Shown: piece by piece, positions 36,985 through 50,489 of the stretch
How the letters are laid out: every line of letters starts with the position of its first letter
How positions within the stretch are numbered: position 1 is the first letter of the stretch
Assembly: GCF_022539665.2 (NCBI RefSeq)
Contig: NC_081339.1
Span: 7,747,367-7,811,366 of the forward strand
Direction: 5' to 3'
Length of the DNA: 64,000 nucleotides
Source of the DNA: Daphnia carinata
Lineage: Eukaryota; Arthropoda; Branchiopoda; Diplostraca; Daphniidae
Notes under the pieces: model-generated
Told to the model about the DNA's origin: nothing
The model's input: the letters and a program-made list of their open reading frames with translations, nothing else
Databases searched by the model: none
Made by a program: the position numbers and the translations under genes

Positions 36985-39600
36985 GTTAGACTTATTGTTT
37001 CTCGATAGGCGAATTAAAAGATAAGATGGGTTCATTGAATGGAATAATGTTCGTATCAGCTCAGCTGTTTATCCTTGAAATTTTCGTTGATTCATAGACG
37101 CAATCGATTAAGCCGTTCATCTCCTTCATCGCCTTCATCCGATTAAGTCCTCTGGTACCTTTCTATCGACGACACCTATTACTTAGCTAAAGTGTGTTTT
37201 AGCCAAAGTGTTGGTGATTTGTTGAGTATTAGATTTCTTTTACTAGCAAAACACACACGATCAAAATTATGTTTAAATAGCCTGGTGCATTGAGCGTCCA
37301 ACTACGGATGTCTTACGCTTTCTCGTTAAACCAGTAGTTTTTGAAATAAGAAAAAACAAAGTGCCGTAAGCGGACCAACTTTGTTTTTGAATTTTTTTAA
37401 ACCAAAAGGATAATCGAAAAATAAACCTGATTTCCATGAATGCCATTCAGTTTTGAATTGAAATTATGTGTTCTATTCAACATTTGAAGTTTTGACCAGT
37501 AAATGAAAAAGTGGGAAGAGCCTTTCTCATTTTTCTGAAAGCCTGCGAAAAACGATATCTCAATGCAATTGGTAGAAAATTACACTTAATACTGTTAATA
37601 TAATGCTGATTTTGATGCTGTGATTCATTTTGCTGCCAAGTCAGCCGTTGGTGAAATGTACCGAGCAACATTGTTGTATCACGCTTGCGCTGTAGCGTAC
37701 TGGCGTACTAACTACACAACCTCTTTGTTACGTAATTCTCGATCCACTTAAAAATGAAGCCCAAGGAAGCTGTTAGCCGTCAACTAAGCAAGTTTCACAT
37801 CATACCATCTAATGGCGTTAAAAGAAACCAATATCAATTTAAAACACGGGCTTTAGTTGTTTTGTGCTCCCGGAAGCGCAAAGATGTGACGTAACGTTAC
37901 TTTGTGCCGTGCGCAACACGCGTGAAATGTTTTTTTCTTTTCAGCTTCCGATCAGCTTAACGGTAGTATCTTCTGATATTAAGCCGCCCTTCTCGACTCT
38001 ATGAAGTTCAGTTCAGCATATCAAAATGTAATACAATATACAAGGCTGTTTATTTCAATACAGTGAAACAGTTCAATGTAAATAAAATACCAAAGGTTTC
38101 TTAGTTCTCTTGTAGCTACATTCTCTAGGTTACATATTTTTATTATGATTTCAGCATTCAAAAATTAGAAATGAAAACTGGTACAAGAGTCACACGTTAC
38201 GTCATTTCAAATGAATGGTTGTACAGAATAGCTGAAATGTCATATCAGCTAAACCGAGGTCAGGGGCATCGTAAGCAAGCCAACGTTCATACCGTTAAAG
38301 CGGTAACGGTTTTAGAATCACGTTCTGGCTAGCCGACGTGTGGCAGCAGGCACGTTTAATCTCCAGCGTTCCATTTTGGAAGCTTTCAAATGAGACAGAA
38401 AACGGGTTCGTTAACAAAGTTTTGAGCACCAACGTAGAAGTGGCCAACGTCCTTCACCGTATAGTCGTATTCTTATATAGTTTTTTTTTCTTGATTTCCA
38501 GAAAACTTATCAGCGGCACGCTCTTCAAAATTCGAGTAGTTCAGGAACAAAATTTGTTTTTCTCGTCTAAGTTTATATGGTTCAGATCGATTCGTGTTCG
38601 TTTCGTCCGGGACTGAATTAATATGCTCGCAGCCGATTATTAAAACAAGTTTCATGATAACCGGCCATCTTGATTTCCATGTTTCCACCGTGAGGGCAGT
38701 AAAAAAAAGACATCACTACACGAAAAAGAAATACCACGCATGAGTTAACTGCTGATTTGGGAATACATCAACAGATATGTAAATCTTGTTCCTCGCTGTT
38801 CCACATACGGAAGATGATAACCCGAGTACATTCGTAATGTATGCAAAGTTGACCTCAATGAAGCCCATTGCAGGCTGACCTGTAATTAAGAGTTTGATTG
38901 ATAGTATTTGTAAAATAATTTTGTAATCGAAAAAAAAACGTGATGGTCGTCCATCATCAATGATGGCGAAATCGCCATCTGGCGAGCTGCATCTTTATAC
39001 CCGTACCCTCCTCTGCTGCAAGTTGTTTGATAAACATAATGCAAATATCGAAAGAGCACAAATCAATATCCAAACGGGGAAGGTTGACGCTTCCGCTGTG
39101 CTTAAAACCTCGTTGTGGGATTTTATCTGCCACACCTCAAAACTCGATTTGGGGACGCTTGTGCGTGATGAATTTATCCGTCGCGAGCAGTGCTTTAGTT
39201 AATTTGCATCATGGCATAGTTATGCACGAGGACACGGGAGGACGTCGAACTATCATGGGCTCCATGGCTGTCTGTGTTTCATCGAGTTCAACGAGAACCA
39301 GTTTTACATTATAAACGAACAAAATTAACAAGGCATGGGCTTTCAGTTATCCGTTCATACTAACCTAACCTCAATCGGCTTTCAGGTAACGGAATGTCGT
39401 TACCATCATTTCAGCCAAGCCGCCAAGAAATTCGTGCAATTTGCCCAAATTTGGAGGATCTTTTTTTTTTGTCCTGAAGGATAAAAAAAAAGGTGGGGAA
39501 GAAAACTCGTCCTGGAACACACACACACACACACACACACAAGCGCGCGTCAAAAGAACTACGCTTCTTAAAACACAAAAGATTGGGATGATCCAATCCG
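36985..39600. other. Intergenic DNA without a supported gene
   Basis: Only short open frames without recognisable domains. A CA microsatellite at 39516-39541 sits about 65 bp upstream of the TATA box of the first array gene. Confidence 0.5.
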
Positions 39601-39605
39601 AATGC

Positions 39606-39614
39606 TATATAAAT
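39606..39614 (+). promoter_or_regulatory. TATA box, array member 1
   Basis: TATATAAAT, with a TTAGTC initiator-like site at about 39628 and the start codon 103 nt downstream of the box. Confidence 0.65.
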
Positions 39615-39708
39615 ATCGTGCGTTCAACTTAGTCGTCATTCTGTTGGAGTTGCTCGTCCAGGTTTCAACTACGAACAAGAAGCAACTTTTTGTCTTCGTT
39701 CATCAACA

Positions 39709-40905
39709 ATGGCACGTCCTGCGCTTACATCCACGTTGCTGGTAGGTTTAAGCAAATAACGTCTTTCTTCCTCATTTATTAACGTTCGTCTTCTATCATT
39801 ACGCAAACGTACGATTACAGATCGCAACAGCCATTTGCTTCATAGCCGCCAAAGCCGAAGAACAACCGACGGTTGGGGAAGCAGAAAATCGTCAAGCAAA
39901 ACAACTTTACGTGGTACCTCAGTACTATCCAGCCAACACTCAATTTTACTACCCTGATAGCAGTCAATATGTAAATCCTTACTCCTTACCCTATGCTGCA
40001 CCTGCAGCGGAACCATTCGACGGTGCTGGCCTGGATGCCGATTACGCTTACGGTTATCCATTAGCTTTGGGTAAATTGATCAGAGTGCAGCCGTATTGAA
40101 TGGGTTTTAACCAACATACGACATTTCTTTTACGCATATCGGTATAAAGGCGATGAAGCAGCTGCTGACTGGAGACACGTTGCGACTGGAGGTCATGACG
40201 GCCACAGAGGGAAATGGTGGAAAAAGAATTCGCACAGATACGCAACTATTAACATCTTCCCAACAGCCTTAGGTATAGTCAAAGGCTCTTTTTTTAAGAT
40301 GTTGTGCCATTTCAAATTTGAAAAATGTACTTTGAAGTTTAAATCTCTGCATTATACTTACAAACTACGAATGCTAATATTCGAACTTTTGCTTCGTGCA
40401 GAATGTCTGAACGCGAACATTGGGGACGATGGTCTCGGCCCTTGTAAAGAAGCATCGCAAGCGGAACAGGGAGCTATTGATATGAAATTTACTGATGGTG
40501 GCCAAACAGCTATCGTCGGCATCACAGCTGATTCTCAGAGACACACCCGTGTCAAGTTGATCTGTACTGAGCTTACTGCCGACATGGGGGTCTACACGGT
40601 AAGTCCACCCCGTATTTTTTTAAAAATTTCATAAAACGAAGAGACAAAGGCAAATGAAACTTCAAATCTGTTTTTCAACATAATTAATTGACAACGCGCA
40701 TTTAATTTTGTGTAGTTTCTTTTTAATCGAAAATTTCCTTCTTGTGTCGAACCTCATACAGCAATCCGGCAAAATCACGGGGGTGGAGGATACCCCGAGA
40801 ACTGAAATTGGATACATGCAACTTGTTGTAACCAGCGCGGCGCCCGACGACGTGTTGAAATGCACTTGGGTGTCGTACCATCACTACACAGCCATGTATC
40901 CTTAA
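39709..40905 (+). CDS. Array member 1: secreted Pro/Tyr-rich, four-cysteine protein (unrecognised family)
   Basis: Exons 39709-39741, 39821-40070, 40150-40272, 40402-40598 and 40762-40905 join in frame to 248 residues with GT-AG introns of 78-163 nt. Residues 1-23 form a signal peptide (core LLIATAICFIAA). A RQAKQ motif is followed by a region rich in Tyr, Pro and Asn ending near residue 94. Exon 3 is a 41-residue cassette with WR and KWWKK. Exons 4-5 hold the conserved domain with C137, C150, C190 and C235 and the signature GPCKEASQA, ICTEL, DTPRTE and LKCTW. It ends HYTAMYP. I do not recognise a named domain. Secretion is inferred from the signal peptide; function is unknown. Confidence 0.88.
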
Positions 40906-43050
40906 AGTTCATATTTCGGTACCTTATAATAGCCGACCAGCCTGTTTGCTCCAGCTAACCATCATTAATGAGTCAGTGTATAATGACTATACTGGTCATT
41001 AATGAAAGATTATTGGTAGTATTTATTTCATTCCCAAGCAAGGTCTGATTTTTAGATGTTTGATATATAAATACAAATATTTGCAAAAACTGAAATGCCA
41101 CAGTATCAATTCATATCCAACAAATATAACAAGAATGAAACGCAACACAAACTGTGTAGGGTGAACGAACTCTTTACAGTGATAAACTAGTCTGGTTTCA
41201 AACATGCCCTTCGTAGCAGAGTTGATTGTTTTCTTCTAAATTCTATTAAAACAAAGCATAACTATAGGAGGCACAGACGCCTTATCATAAATTGTGCTGA
41301 GAAACAAGTCTCACCATTTTTTAGCGCAGACCGATTCAAAAGTCTGCAAAAAGAATGTACGGTTTTCAAATATTCGACATAACTCCACGCATTCCATTTA
41401 GCTCTACATTTCAACAGTGAGTTTTAGTGATACCGTCCCACTGCTCAAAAGGCCTCCTGCCTTAAATTCAAAATGAATTCAATTAGAACATCAAACAAAA
41501 AGGCGGATGCATCAAGTGAAGCGAACTGTTCAGCGCAACAAGAATGTTCTCCATGACACACAAAAAACAAATTTCTCTAAAATAACCAGATTTTGTAACA
41601 TCTCAGAATATTTAAACTGTCATCTCCCCAAACTGTGTTGTCGATTGCGGATGCCTGTGGGTTCAGTCTGTCTGTTATCCCAGCATTTCACTGCGTTCTG
41701 CTTTCTACCTAATGTCTTCATTTTGGATGCAATACAACCAGGAACTGCGTTGGAATTTGCATGAATAGAGGGCATCGACATCAACGATTCAAACGTGTTG
41801 CTAGCTACGGTTTTCACCCCGCCCAGCTCTTGATGCGAGGTCGTCCAGTTTCCAAACGCGCAGCCGCTCTAAAGACGCAAGCAGACTGGTTTACCCACTT
41901 TGATTTCTCGACTGGTTTTTTAGGCGCAATCCAATCGTGACACTTGTGCCCTTTTCCTGGATCAACCCGGTGCACTGTAGACTGTACAAAATTTGAGTGG
42001 TACGAATGCCATTAGCAAGACGAGTTGTCGTCCATATCAAAACTGGTGCTATCATTTTCGTTGTTGCTTTTTTTCTAGTTGTTTTTCTTTGTTTGTTACA
42101 TAGGGGCACATTCCACTGATGATACGGTCAACAACCTTTCATCACGCCTGCATAACAAGTGGTCCTAACATTTGTTGTTTGGTTCGCCGAAATACTTGGA
42201 AACATCAAGAATGATTGAGTGCTCTTTGCTAAGTAACAGCGCTTAAAAAGAGGGCGATGTGGTTTTGAGACGTTATCAGTTGGTTTTAATGAAAATGGAT
42301 GCAACCGAACACGTAGGACAATACTACTTGAACGCTACGGTATGTTCTCAATCTGTGCGTGAGCTGCGCAAAAGGCAAACGATAAGAATCACTTCCTGGT
42401 TACTCTAATAGGGAATTCTATAAGCACTGTGCGGAGTTGTTGGCAGCATATTTAGAAACACCATAAACAGTCAATGACTGCTGGCTCATCAACATTTTTA
42501 TTGAACACCTGAAAATTGGAAGGCACGACAAAAAGACGACATTCTTTTTCCTGGTTTGGTGATTGCCTAAAATTAAATCCATGGTCTTTAAGTGATACAT
42601 TGATGAACAAACAAGAATGGGAGAGGCCGTCGAACTATCGTGAAAGAAACCAGTCTACTTGCGCCATTCGATGCACCTTAAATATTAAACGAAAATTTTG
42701 AATGTAAAAGAGGTGAACTGGCTTCTCGTGAATGTTTTCTTTGGATCAAATCCAAACTAAATCAACGGATAGGTCTCTACCAACCAATTTCAGGAACCAG
42801 TTCTAAAGCGAAACCAGTTCCGCAGCTCACCCCTTACGCATGATTTGCCTCTTATTGTTATGGATGCGTTTTTTTTTTTTTGCTTTTCTTGTTTTCCTTC
42901 ATCCTTTTTTCAAATGATTTCAGTTCAAGTAACGGAATGTTAGTCTGATCAAATGCCCTAAAATGCCGTACTCACATTCTCCTAATACGGATTTAGACGT
43001 TTGAGCGCGCTGTTCCAGCCGAACGTCTACGGGAAGTGTCTACCCACCTG
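40906..43050. other. Intergenic DNA between array members 1 and 2
   Basis: The first ~150 nt resemble the sequence after member 2 and include TATTTATT at 41020-41027, so this is probably a shared 3' UTR. Beyond that I see no gene. Confidence 0.5.
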
Positions 43051-43057
43051 CGTTACC

Positions 43058-43065
43058 TATATAAA
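43058..43065 (+). promoter_or_regulatory. TATA box, array member 2
   Basis: TATATAAA, with a TCAGCC initiator-like site about 27 bp downstream and the start codon at 43168. Confidence 0.65.
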
Positions 43066-43167
43066 CACCTGGAGCGGGCACATCTCAGCCACAAGTCCAC
43101 TTGAACCGTTCGCGCAGGATACTTCTACTGGAGAGAAACAAGGCTTTTATATTGCTCCTCCACAAGA

Positions 43168-44345
43168 ATGGCGTTCAAGCGTCCCGTATCAGTTTCTTTG
43201 TTGTTGGTAATGAGCTCGAATAATTCTTTACGTTGATACCATAAACTAATACGTACGTTTCATTAGATTGTATGGGCCTGTTGCCTAACGGGCATCATAG
43301 CCCAAGAGGAACAACCCGTCGCAACAGGTGATCGTGAAGGCAAGCAAATCTTCTTTGTGCCTCAATCGTATCCAGCACGCCCGTACTACCAAGATAGCTA
43401 TGCCTATGGAGCTAACCCGTTTGCAGTTTCATTGCCGCAATTGCCTTTCTTCAGCCGCAATCAGGAAGTTGAAGCACCCGGCTGGCCTTGGTCATACCCA
43501 TCGCCGTCGCTCGGTAAAGCAATCAAATGTCTTTTACCCTAATTGTTGTAAGTCGAATTGACGCTTGTATATTGTACCATCAAGGCCATCCCAGTTATGC
43601 TGCTTGGAGGGTTAACGACGGCATCGACGATAAAGATAAACTCAAGTGGTGGAAAAAGCGATTCAACAGGCAAGCCCTCATCACTATCATTCCAGCACCG
43701 GCAGGTAATGAAGAATTTCCTTTAATTTTCTCGGTGTAATTTTTTTAATGAACACACGTCCCATATACTTACCTAACTTTTATTTGTTTCGCTTAACGAA
43801 TAGAATGCACGATTGCAGCTGTTGCGGATGATGGGCTTGGTCCTTGTAAACGAGCAACCGACGCCCATCATGGAACTCTCGAAGTCAAATTGCAAACGGC
43901 AGGCCAAACGGCTGCAATTGCCATCACATCTAGATCACCAATGAATACCAGAATCAGGTTGATCTGTACTGATTTGAATGCCGTTGCCGTCTTTACAGTA
44001 AGTTCGCTACATGCTAGGGTTTTTTATTTACTTGATTTACGTTTACTTCACAAGTTCTCCGTCCCCATTTAAAAAATTGACAGTCGTTCTAAATACGAAA
44101 CGACTAATGCTTTACAATTATTATCGCCTATCGATAAAGAGATGTAGAAGGAAACGATGATATTACCGTTAAAGAATTTCTTCTTCCATTTTCTTTTATA
44201 GAACACTGGTAGAATCAGTGCTGTATCGGATACACCGAGAACCGAAATCGGACAGATGCAATTGATCGTGACTAGCACGGCCGCCAATGGCTTGTTGAAA
44301 TGCAACTGGCGATCGTACACCTACTACACAGCTGCTTATCCTTGA
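43168..44345 (+). CDS. Array member 2: secreted Pro/Tyr-rich, four-cysteine protein
   Basis: Exons 43168-43206, 43267-43513, 43585-43704, 43804-43997 and 44202-44345 join to 247 residues, with exon phases identical to member 1. The signal peptide spans about residues 1-25 (core SLLLIVWACCLTGIIA). A GKQIFF motif precedes the aromatic/proline region. The exon 3 cassette again has W-R and KWWKKR, so it pairs with member 1. The four-cysteine domain has GPCKRATDA, LICTDL, SDTPRTE and LLKCNW, and the protein ends YYTAAYP. Its divergence from member 1 across the whole length suggests an old duplication. Function unknown. Confidence 0.88.
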
Positions 44346-46650
44346 GCTTGATTGACATATAGAACCCAACCAATAATTATGTTACATCAGCTCAACCCCG
44401 TGGTTAAAAATCGTCATTAATGAATCAGTGTATAGACTACATTTGCGTGTATGAAGACGATTTGTGGTAGTATTTATTTCATACCCTAAAAAAGGCATGA
44501 TTTTTTAGCTTGACTTAATATAAATAATACACATATTTACCAAATTTTCTCACTAGCTCCATGTATAATTTAACATTCAATCCGTAGGCACATTCGAATG
44601 TTGTTCTAATTTGCTTATAAAGTGCCTGCCTCAAAATATACAAACAGGAAATGACCTCGATATGATGCGCTTCAAGATCAATAAAAACGCGAAACAACTA
44701 TCCCTTACAGCATTCAAATTTTAACCCTAACATACGCAATGCAGATAATAAATAATCTTACAAGACACCGCTAGTCCACAGTCTTCGTTTGTGGACTCCA
44801 CTGATGGAACAACAGCGTTATTTGATTTCAACATTCACAATGACACTGCGTGACTTTTTCCCGGTTCGAGATGTTAGCAATCGATAACCAATGCGGATCT
44901 AACGTGGCCATCGTTACGGCATTACCAGTTAAGGAAATTGGAAAATAACAACAACAAAAAAACCCGAAACCTGAAGTTGCTCCTCCTTGACACGCGTTCG
45001 TTTCGAACTGTGAGGCATTGACCTTACTTCTTGGCCGCCCACCATGATTAAAATGACCGTCGGCATGCTTACGTTATCTCCCATTTAAAAATGATATGTT
45101 GATTTTGAAGATCGTTGCTCTTATACCGAAATAACAGGTTATTCTTCCTAGTGGAATCATACATCTTACTAGCATGACATATACAAGTGACGTGTTTCAA
45201 ACACTCCTTGCTTTTAATGGAAAATGATATAGGAAAATTCATCAACATTATTGATTAGTGTATTAGAACACATTTTCTACAACGTGCGAGTAAATATATT
45301 AAGAGTTGAACGGGAAACGATAGGTTGGACACGCAACCTAACAAATATGTCAAACGGTGGAAAGCGGTGGAAGTGAATGAAAACTGGTTCAGGAATTTGT
45401 AGTAGAGAAGGTTACAAAAAAACTTTTGAGTTGCAAAGCTTTTAAGTTAAATGGGTCGAGAGGGAAAGGTCTTTGGCATTGCCGTCCGGAAGAGAATAAA
45501 AAATGTAAAACCTGTACAAAGGTAACCAGTCTCTTGCAAATAATGCGTTCATCAAGCCATGTGACGCCGAGTCTACAAGCATTGCAGTTACGGCCATCTT
45601 TAGATGATGTAATGAAAAAAGAAAACGTTGAAGTCTGAAATGCGCAAGCGCAGACAATTTCTTGTGTTATCTAACTGGATAACCCCCAAGGCTTTAAGTT
45701 GTCTCATGTCTCGGAATTCGAAAACCTCCTTCATGTGTTTCTACGGTCTCAGCTTGCATACACAATGATAGTTTGAAAAGCAGACTAAAATGGAACGTCA
45801 CAACACACACTTGTCCATCCATCAAGTCATTAGTAATTGAAATAACACAAAGCTGGTCGGGCATCCAACAGCGTGATCTGTTTGCGACGTTCTGTGTCCT
45901 AAGATGGAAGCCCAGCTATACTCCCCGATCAAATATCACCTTATGAAGAATACCCGGAAATAATAGAAATGATCCAAGCATTGCATTTTGCCACCCAGAA
46001 AGGTACAATTCTTGAATGCGATGCAAGTCGTGAAGGGCACAGCTACCTGCACAACAAGCCGAAAAGTCAAGTGAACTCGCAGTTAGGACATGACAAGAAT
46101 GGGTTTTTGGTTTAGCTTGGTGTATCGTAGAAACAGCGATCAGTCAACGACCGGTGAAATCGATTTTATCAGTTCATATGAATAAACAAACATTCTTCGT
46201 TTTGGTTATCATTTCGAAATAATAAAACACTTCCTTAAACGGATTAGATGCCCATTGCGTTATTCTTTTTTAAAACAATCAACCAGAATTCGCTGGTGTC
46301 ATGTCAGACTCCAACCAGCTCAGAACTCAATTTGTATATTGAAATCGAATGAAGCAACCCAACAAAGGCTAGATATGCTATTGTAGTTGCGAACCCTCCA
46401 AAACCCCCGAACAGAATGTTTAACGAAACCAGTTCAAAGTTATACCTCACTGGAAAAAAAAAACCTGGCTTGATTTGTCCACAATTTCAGATAACAGGAA
46501 TGGTGTTTTTTTTTGTCACGCCCTTCAAGTTTTGTTTTTGGATTGGAAAAAAGAAATAAATAAATAAATTCGTACAAGTTACAAGCTAATAGAGATGCAT
46601 GATTGGTCACCTTATCCGAGAACGTTCAGTGCAAAGATGCCCCATCTCCA
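44346..46650. other. Intergenic DNA between array members 2 and 3
   Basis: The start resembles the 3' flank of member 1 (TATTTATT at 44471-44478). No gene or relic of the family could be supported in the remainder. Confidence 0.5.
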
Positions 46651-46656
46651 ACGCCG

Positions 46657-46664
46657 TATAAAAA
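46657..46664 (+). promoter_or_regulatory. TATA box, array member 3
   Basis: TATAAAAA lies 102 nt upstream of the start codon at 46759. Confidence 0.6.
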
Positions 46665-46758
46665 CAGGCCACTCGTCGTATGGTAGCACACGGTTGGCAC
46701 TGCTGGTTAGGTACTACACGCTCACGAATTTCGGTGAAATCAAACAGCTCTTGGCAAA

Positions 46759-47999
46759 ATGACGTCTTCAAGCTCCGCATCTATTTTCTCATTCATGGTG
46801 AGTGTTCGAATTTATTCTTCTTATCCATTAGATTGTACTACGTATTAGGAACACTTTCAATTGTAATCCATGTGTTACGCGGTACGTTTTATTTTAGTTG
46901 ATGGCATTTCTTTGCAACATGATGGTGACTTCAACTGGATTACCGACTAAGGTTGACGATGCCCAATCTAGGCAGATTTTTTTCGTACCCCAATACAATT
47001 ACCCAAACGTCGTTCCAGCGAATTTTTATAATCCTTATGCTGAAGCGATTGTGAATCCTGCAGCGGTGGTTCCCAGTGAGAATCCGAGTTTTCCTTACTT
47101 TTATGCTCCGCCATCACTAGGTAAAAATCGAACGTAATTTTCTTTTATTTATTCGCATCGTTAAAGAATACCATATAGATAAGCCTAGACTACAATGCAA
47201 TCCAGCTGCATACATTTTTTTTTACATCCTTATAGGTGGCTTCGCACTTGAAACGGCGGATTTCAGTCGAGGCTCAAGAGCAACTGTTTTGATGTTACCA
47301 TCAGATACGGGTACAGTTAAAATGATACATTTTTTAAAATTATTTTTTCGGCATGAATGGCTTTTACTTGACAATTTTTATTCGATTAGAATGTCTTATG
47401 GCTGACACGGCCAGCAACGGTGGTGGCCCTTGCAAAGCAGCATCGCAAGCACGCTCTGGAACCATCGACATCAAATTGGGTGTTGCAGACCAATCAGCTA
47501 ATGTTGCAGTAACAGCTGCATCGGCGAATACCAGAATTAGATTGACTTGTACTGAGATGGTTGCTGCAGCAGCTTTCACGGTAAGTCTATCGGATAAAAC
47601 TGATAAAATTCTTTTAATAACCAATGATTCTTGAACTTATGATACCGTGAGTTCAAGACTGAAATGCTGGCTCTTGAAACTTTTGAAATGAAATGCAATT
47701 TTTAGTTCGTTTAAGCAATCATTTCAGTTTCTTGCTTATTCTGTAGTTCTAGAATAACTTTCTGTATTTAAACCAAATGGCTTTTATTTGCGCTTCCCAA
47801 ACCGCTTTTCGACTTCCTGCTTGGAAAGCTGTTGCTATGTTTAATGAGTCTAAAATTTCATTTATTTTTTGTGGCATTATAGCAAAACGGCAAGATCGGT
47901 GCACCATCGGATACACCTAGGTTCGAAAGGGGCTTCCTGAATCTGGCGGTGATCAGTACCGCAGCTAACGCCAGAGTGAAGTGTTCGTGGCGTATTTAA
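46759..47999 (+). CDS. Array member 3: secreted four-cysteine protein
   Basis: Exons 46759-46797, 46898-47120, 47236-47310, 47390-47580 and 47883-47999 join to 214 residues. The N terminus is hydrophobic (MTSSSSASIFSFM then LMAFLCNMMV), a likely signal peptide. SRQIFFVPQYNYP matches the post-signal motif of members 1 and 2. Exon 3 is short (75 nt, 25 codons) and lacks the WWKK motif. The four-cysteine domain has GPCKAASQA, LTCTEM, SDTPRFE and VKCSW, then stops after RI, so it lacks the aromatic tail of members 1-2. Function unknown. Confidence 0.87.
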
Positions 48000-48723
48000 T
48001 CGCAATAACTAGCCTCCCTATATACATGCTGACTAAGTTTTGCTGTGCCACATAATGATCCGTTTAACGTGCTTCTGCAGCTCTATGATTGGCACAAAGC
48101 TATCATTATGATCAGATGTAAAAGCTATATATTTCAGCAGTGACTATTTCCTGGTATATATGCCGGTATTTATTCCTTTTCCAAGTAAAGCTCTGATTAG
48201 AAATACATACACATACACCCATTAATTCACCGTCTTCTGTTTTATTCCTTATAAAACATAGCACGGTCAGATCAGTAAACAACAGCATTTGAGATCATAT
48301 GACAGACAAATGCTTAAGCCTCCATATCCCGATAGATATGTTCAAAGTCAATATCTTTGGGCATCCATTCAAAAGTCAGTTTTCACGCAAGTTGAGGCTT
48401 GCATTTGTGCCGAGTCAAACAAATCTGGGACGGCTATTTCGAAAATTTTCAGTTAACTCAATAATAAAGACAAATCAAAATGAAACCCGTTCAAGATCGC
48501 AGTTAAATTGTAAAGACGTTTGTGTTACATTAATCGAGTTGTGTTTTCTGTAAAATTTTCACTTCACAATAACGGAAGGTTTGAGCAAACAGCACACGCC
48601 CATTTGGGGCAGTAGAAGAACTTGTTGACGAGAAAAAAAAAGTGCATTTGTATTACTATGCGCCCTTTTACATATACGAGTTTTCATCGCAAACGATGAC
48701 TCAGCCGTGTAGCTACTGTAGAC

Positions 48724-48731
48724 TATATATA
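48724..48731 (+). promoter_or_regulatory. TATA box, array member 4
   Basis: TATATATA with a GCAGTC initiator-like site 30 bp downstream (48754-48759) and the start codon at 48799. Confidence 0.6.
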
Positions 48732-48798
48732 GTGATAGCTCGTTCTTATTGCAGCAGTCATACCATTAAATCCCTTCGCCAGAGAATCTACCCCAAAA

Positions 48799-49792
48799 AT
48801 GGCAGTTTCGTACAACGCCTCCAATTTGTTCATGACGGTAATTGCATTTTGGTTATATTGTTTATCTTAAAACATGCTGTTTGGGATTAGCCTTTAGACA
48901 ATGTATAGCCCTTTTTTTTATGTGATTCCTATCTTAGGGTGTGGTGGTTTGGTGTTGTTTGATTGTAATTATGGCCCAAGAAGAACCACATCATCATCTA
49001 TCTAGACAAATCTTCTTAATGTCCCATCCGTTTAAATTTGCAAATAACTTCCCATTACCTTACTACAATTATCGCGGACAACCCGTTATGATGTCAACAG
49101 GAAGAACCCTCACTCCAAACACGAATGTGCCTTACATTTATCCGCCCTGGTTGTCAGGTATGTTTCCAAATTTTTGCTTCCTTGACCGCTATTGAAGAAA
49201 GTTTTCACATTTGTAGAAACTTTGTTACAACATAGCGGTCAGACAGTTTTTTTTTGCGCTTAGGTGATTCCCACGTTGAGAGGAGATATAACAGTCGCAG
49301 CACAGGTGCAAACATTTTTTTACGGCCACACGCAAAAGGTAACTTATCAATTAAATTTACTGATATGAACGTATCGTTTTACTTCATTTTATTTCTTTAC
49401 ATTAGAATGTCTTAAAGATAATGTTGCAACTGATGGTGGCCGCACCTGCAAGGCATCATCACGAGCAAGTAGTGGCTCCATAGACATTAAATTTAGCGAA
49501 ATTAATCAAGTAGCTTACGTCGATATCACGGCCCCGAAGTATTTCAGTGTTACGCTAATTTGTACGGACGTAACTGATACTGCAGTCTTTACAGTAAGGC
49601 TGTTTTTTGTCCTACCTAAAATAAAGCATATATTCAGCAATTTTTATTTTTTTAATCTAATCACAGCGAGGTGGTCAAATCAAGGAAGCGGCTGATACAC
49701 CAAGAACACAAGCTGGCTACATGAGCATTGTATCGACTAGTACGGCAAAGACGGGCACATTAAAATGTTCATGGTTCTCCCGTCCTAACTGA
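48799..49792 (+). CDS. Array member 4: secreted four-cysteine protein
   Basis: Exons 48799-48837, 48938-49157, 49264-49338, 49406-49593 and 49667-49792 join to 215 residues. The signal peptide core is GVVVWCCLIVIMA. After a HHHLSRQIFL segment comes the proline/aromatic region FPLPYYNYRGQPVM, which also appears in members 5-8. Exon 3 (25 codons) is Arg/Ser-rich. The four-cysteine domain has TCKASSRA, LICTDV, ADTPRTQ and LKCSW. By exon lengths it pairs with member 3; by exon 2 sequence it bridges to members 5-8. Function unknown. Confidence 0.87.
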
Positions 49793-50489
49793 CACTACAA
49801 CGCATTTTCTATCAAAATTGCTTATCTTCTATTCTCCCGCTGACTTTGGCATGATGCAATTTCATATATGGGTTCGAATCGTTAATAAATATTTGCATAT
49901 GCAGCCATTGGTTTTCCAGAATTGGATACTTGAACTGACGGGTTTCAATGCCATAAAATATGAACGCTTATAAACCTTATTCCTGCCGTTCACTGGTTTT
50001 CCGTAACATTCGTAGAGCAATGAAAAATCAAAAACAAACTTCGTATTCCACGTAAAATCAGAACAGATTTTGATGCTAAATTATGGAAAGCTGTTGTTTC
50101 AGTTAAAGAGAATACAACTTTAGCAGGAACATCCTGAAATGATTAATGCATACGATATACATGTCTTGACAGTTTTTGTTTCTCGGCATCGTTTCCTTAT
50201 CAGAGGCGTTGTTCAAGTGCAGTTGCGATCAAGACAACATTTCCGTAGTTGACCTGAAGCTGAACAAGAAATTTAAGGCCAATATATTTATGACGAGATG
50301 GTGGTGCTTTCCTTCTTAGATGGCTGAATTTCGGATGAATTTTCTCTTAACTTGACATACCCGTCGAAACGCTGGCAATGTTTTATCTACGCGAATATTC
50401 TTTTGGTATCATTCTGTGATCACCTTTGATTCCGTAAATGTAAAACGTACTACATCAACCTGCAGGTTCATTGTTTTCTTATTTGAAAG
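49793..50489. other. Intergenic DNA before the duplicated spacer
   Basis: No gene is supported. A short frame near 50205-50320 reads LFKCSC, which recalls the LKCSW end of the family, but the resemblance stops there. Confidence 0.4.

Noticed and set aside
40402-40905. CUB domain assignment for the four-cysteine domain
   Set aside because: Cysteine spacing (about 13, 40 and 45 residues) and lack of CUB signature residues do not fit well enough.
49870-49880. GGGTTCGAATC like a tRNA B box
   Set aside because: No A box or acceptor-stem pairing could be found at the right distance.
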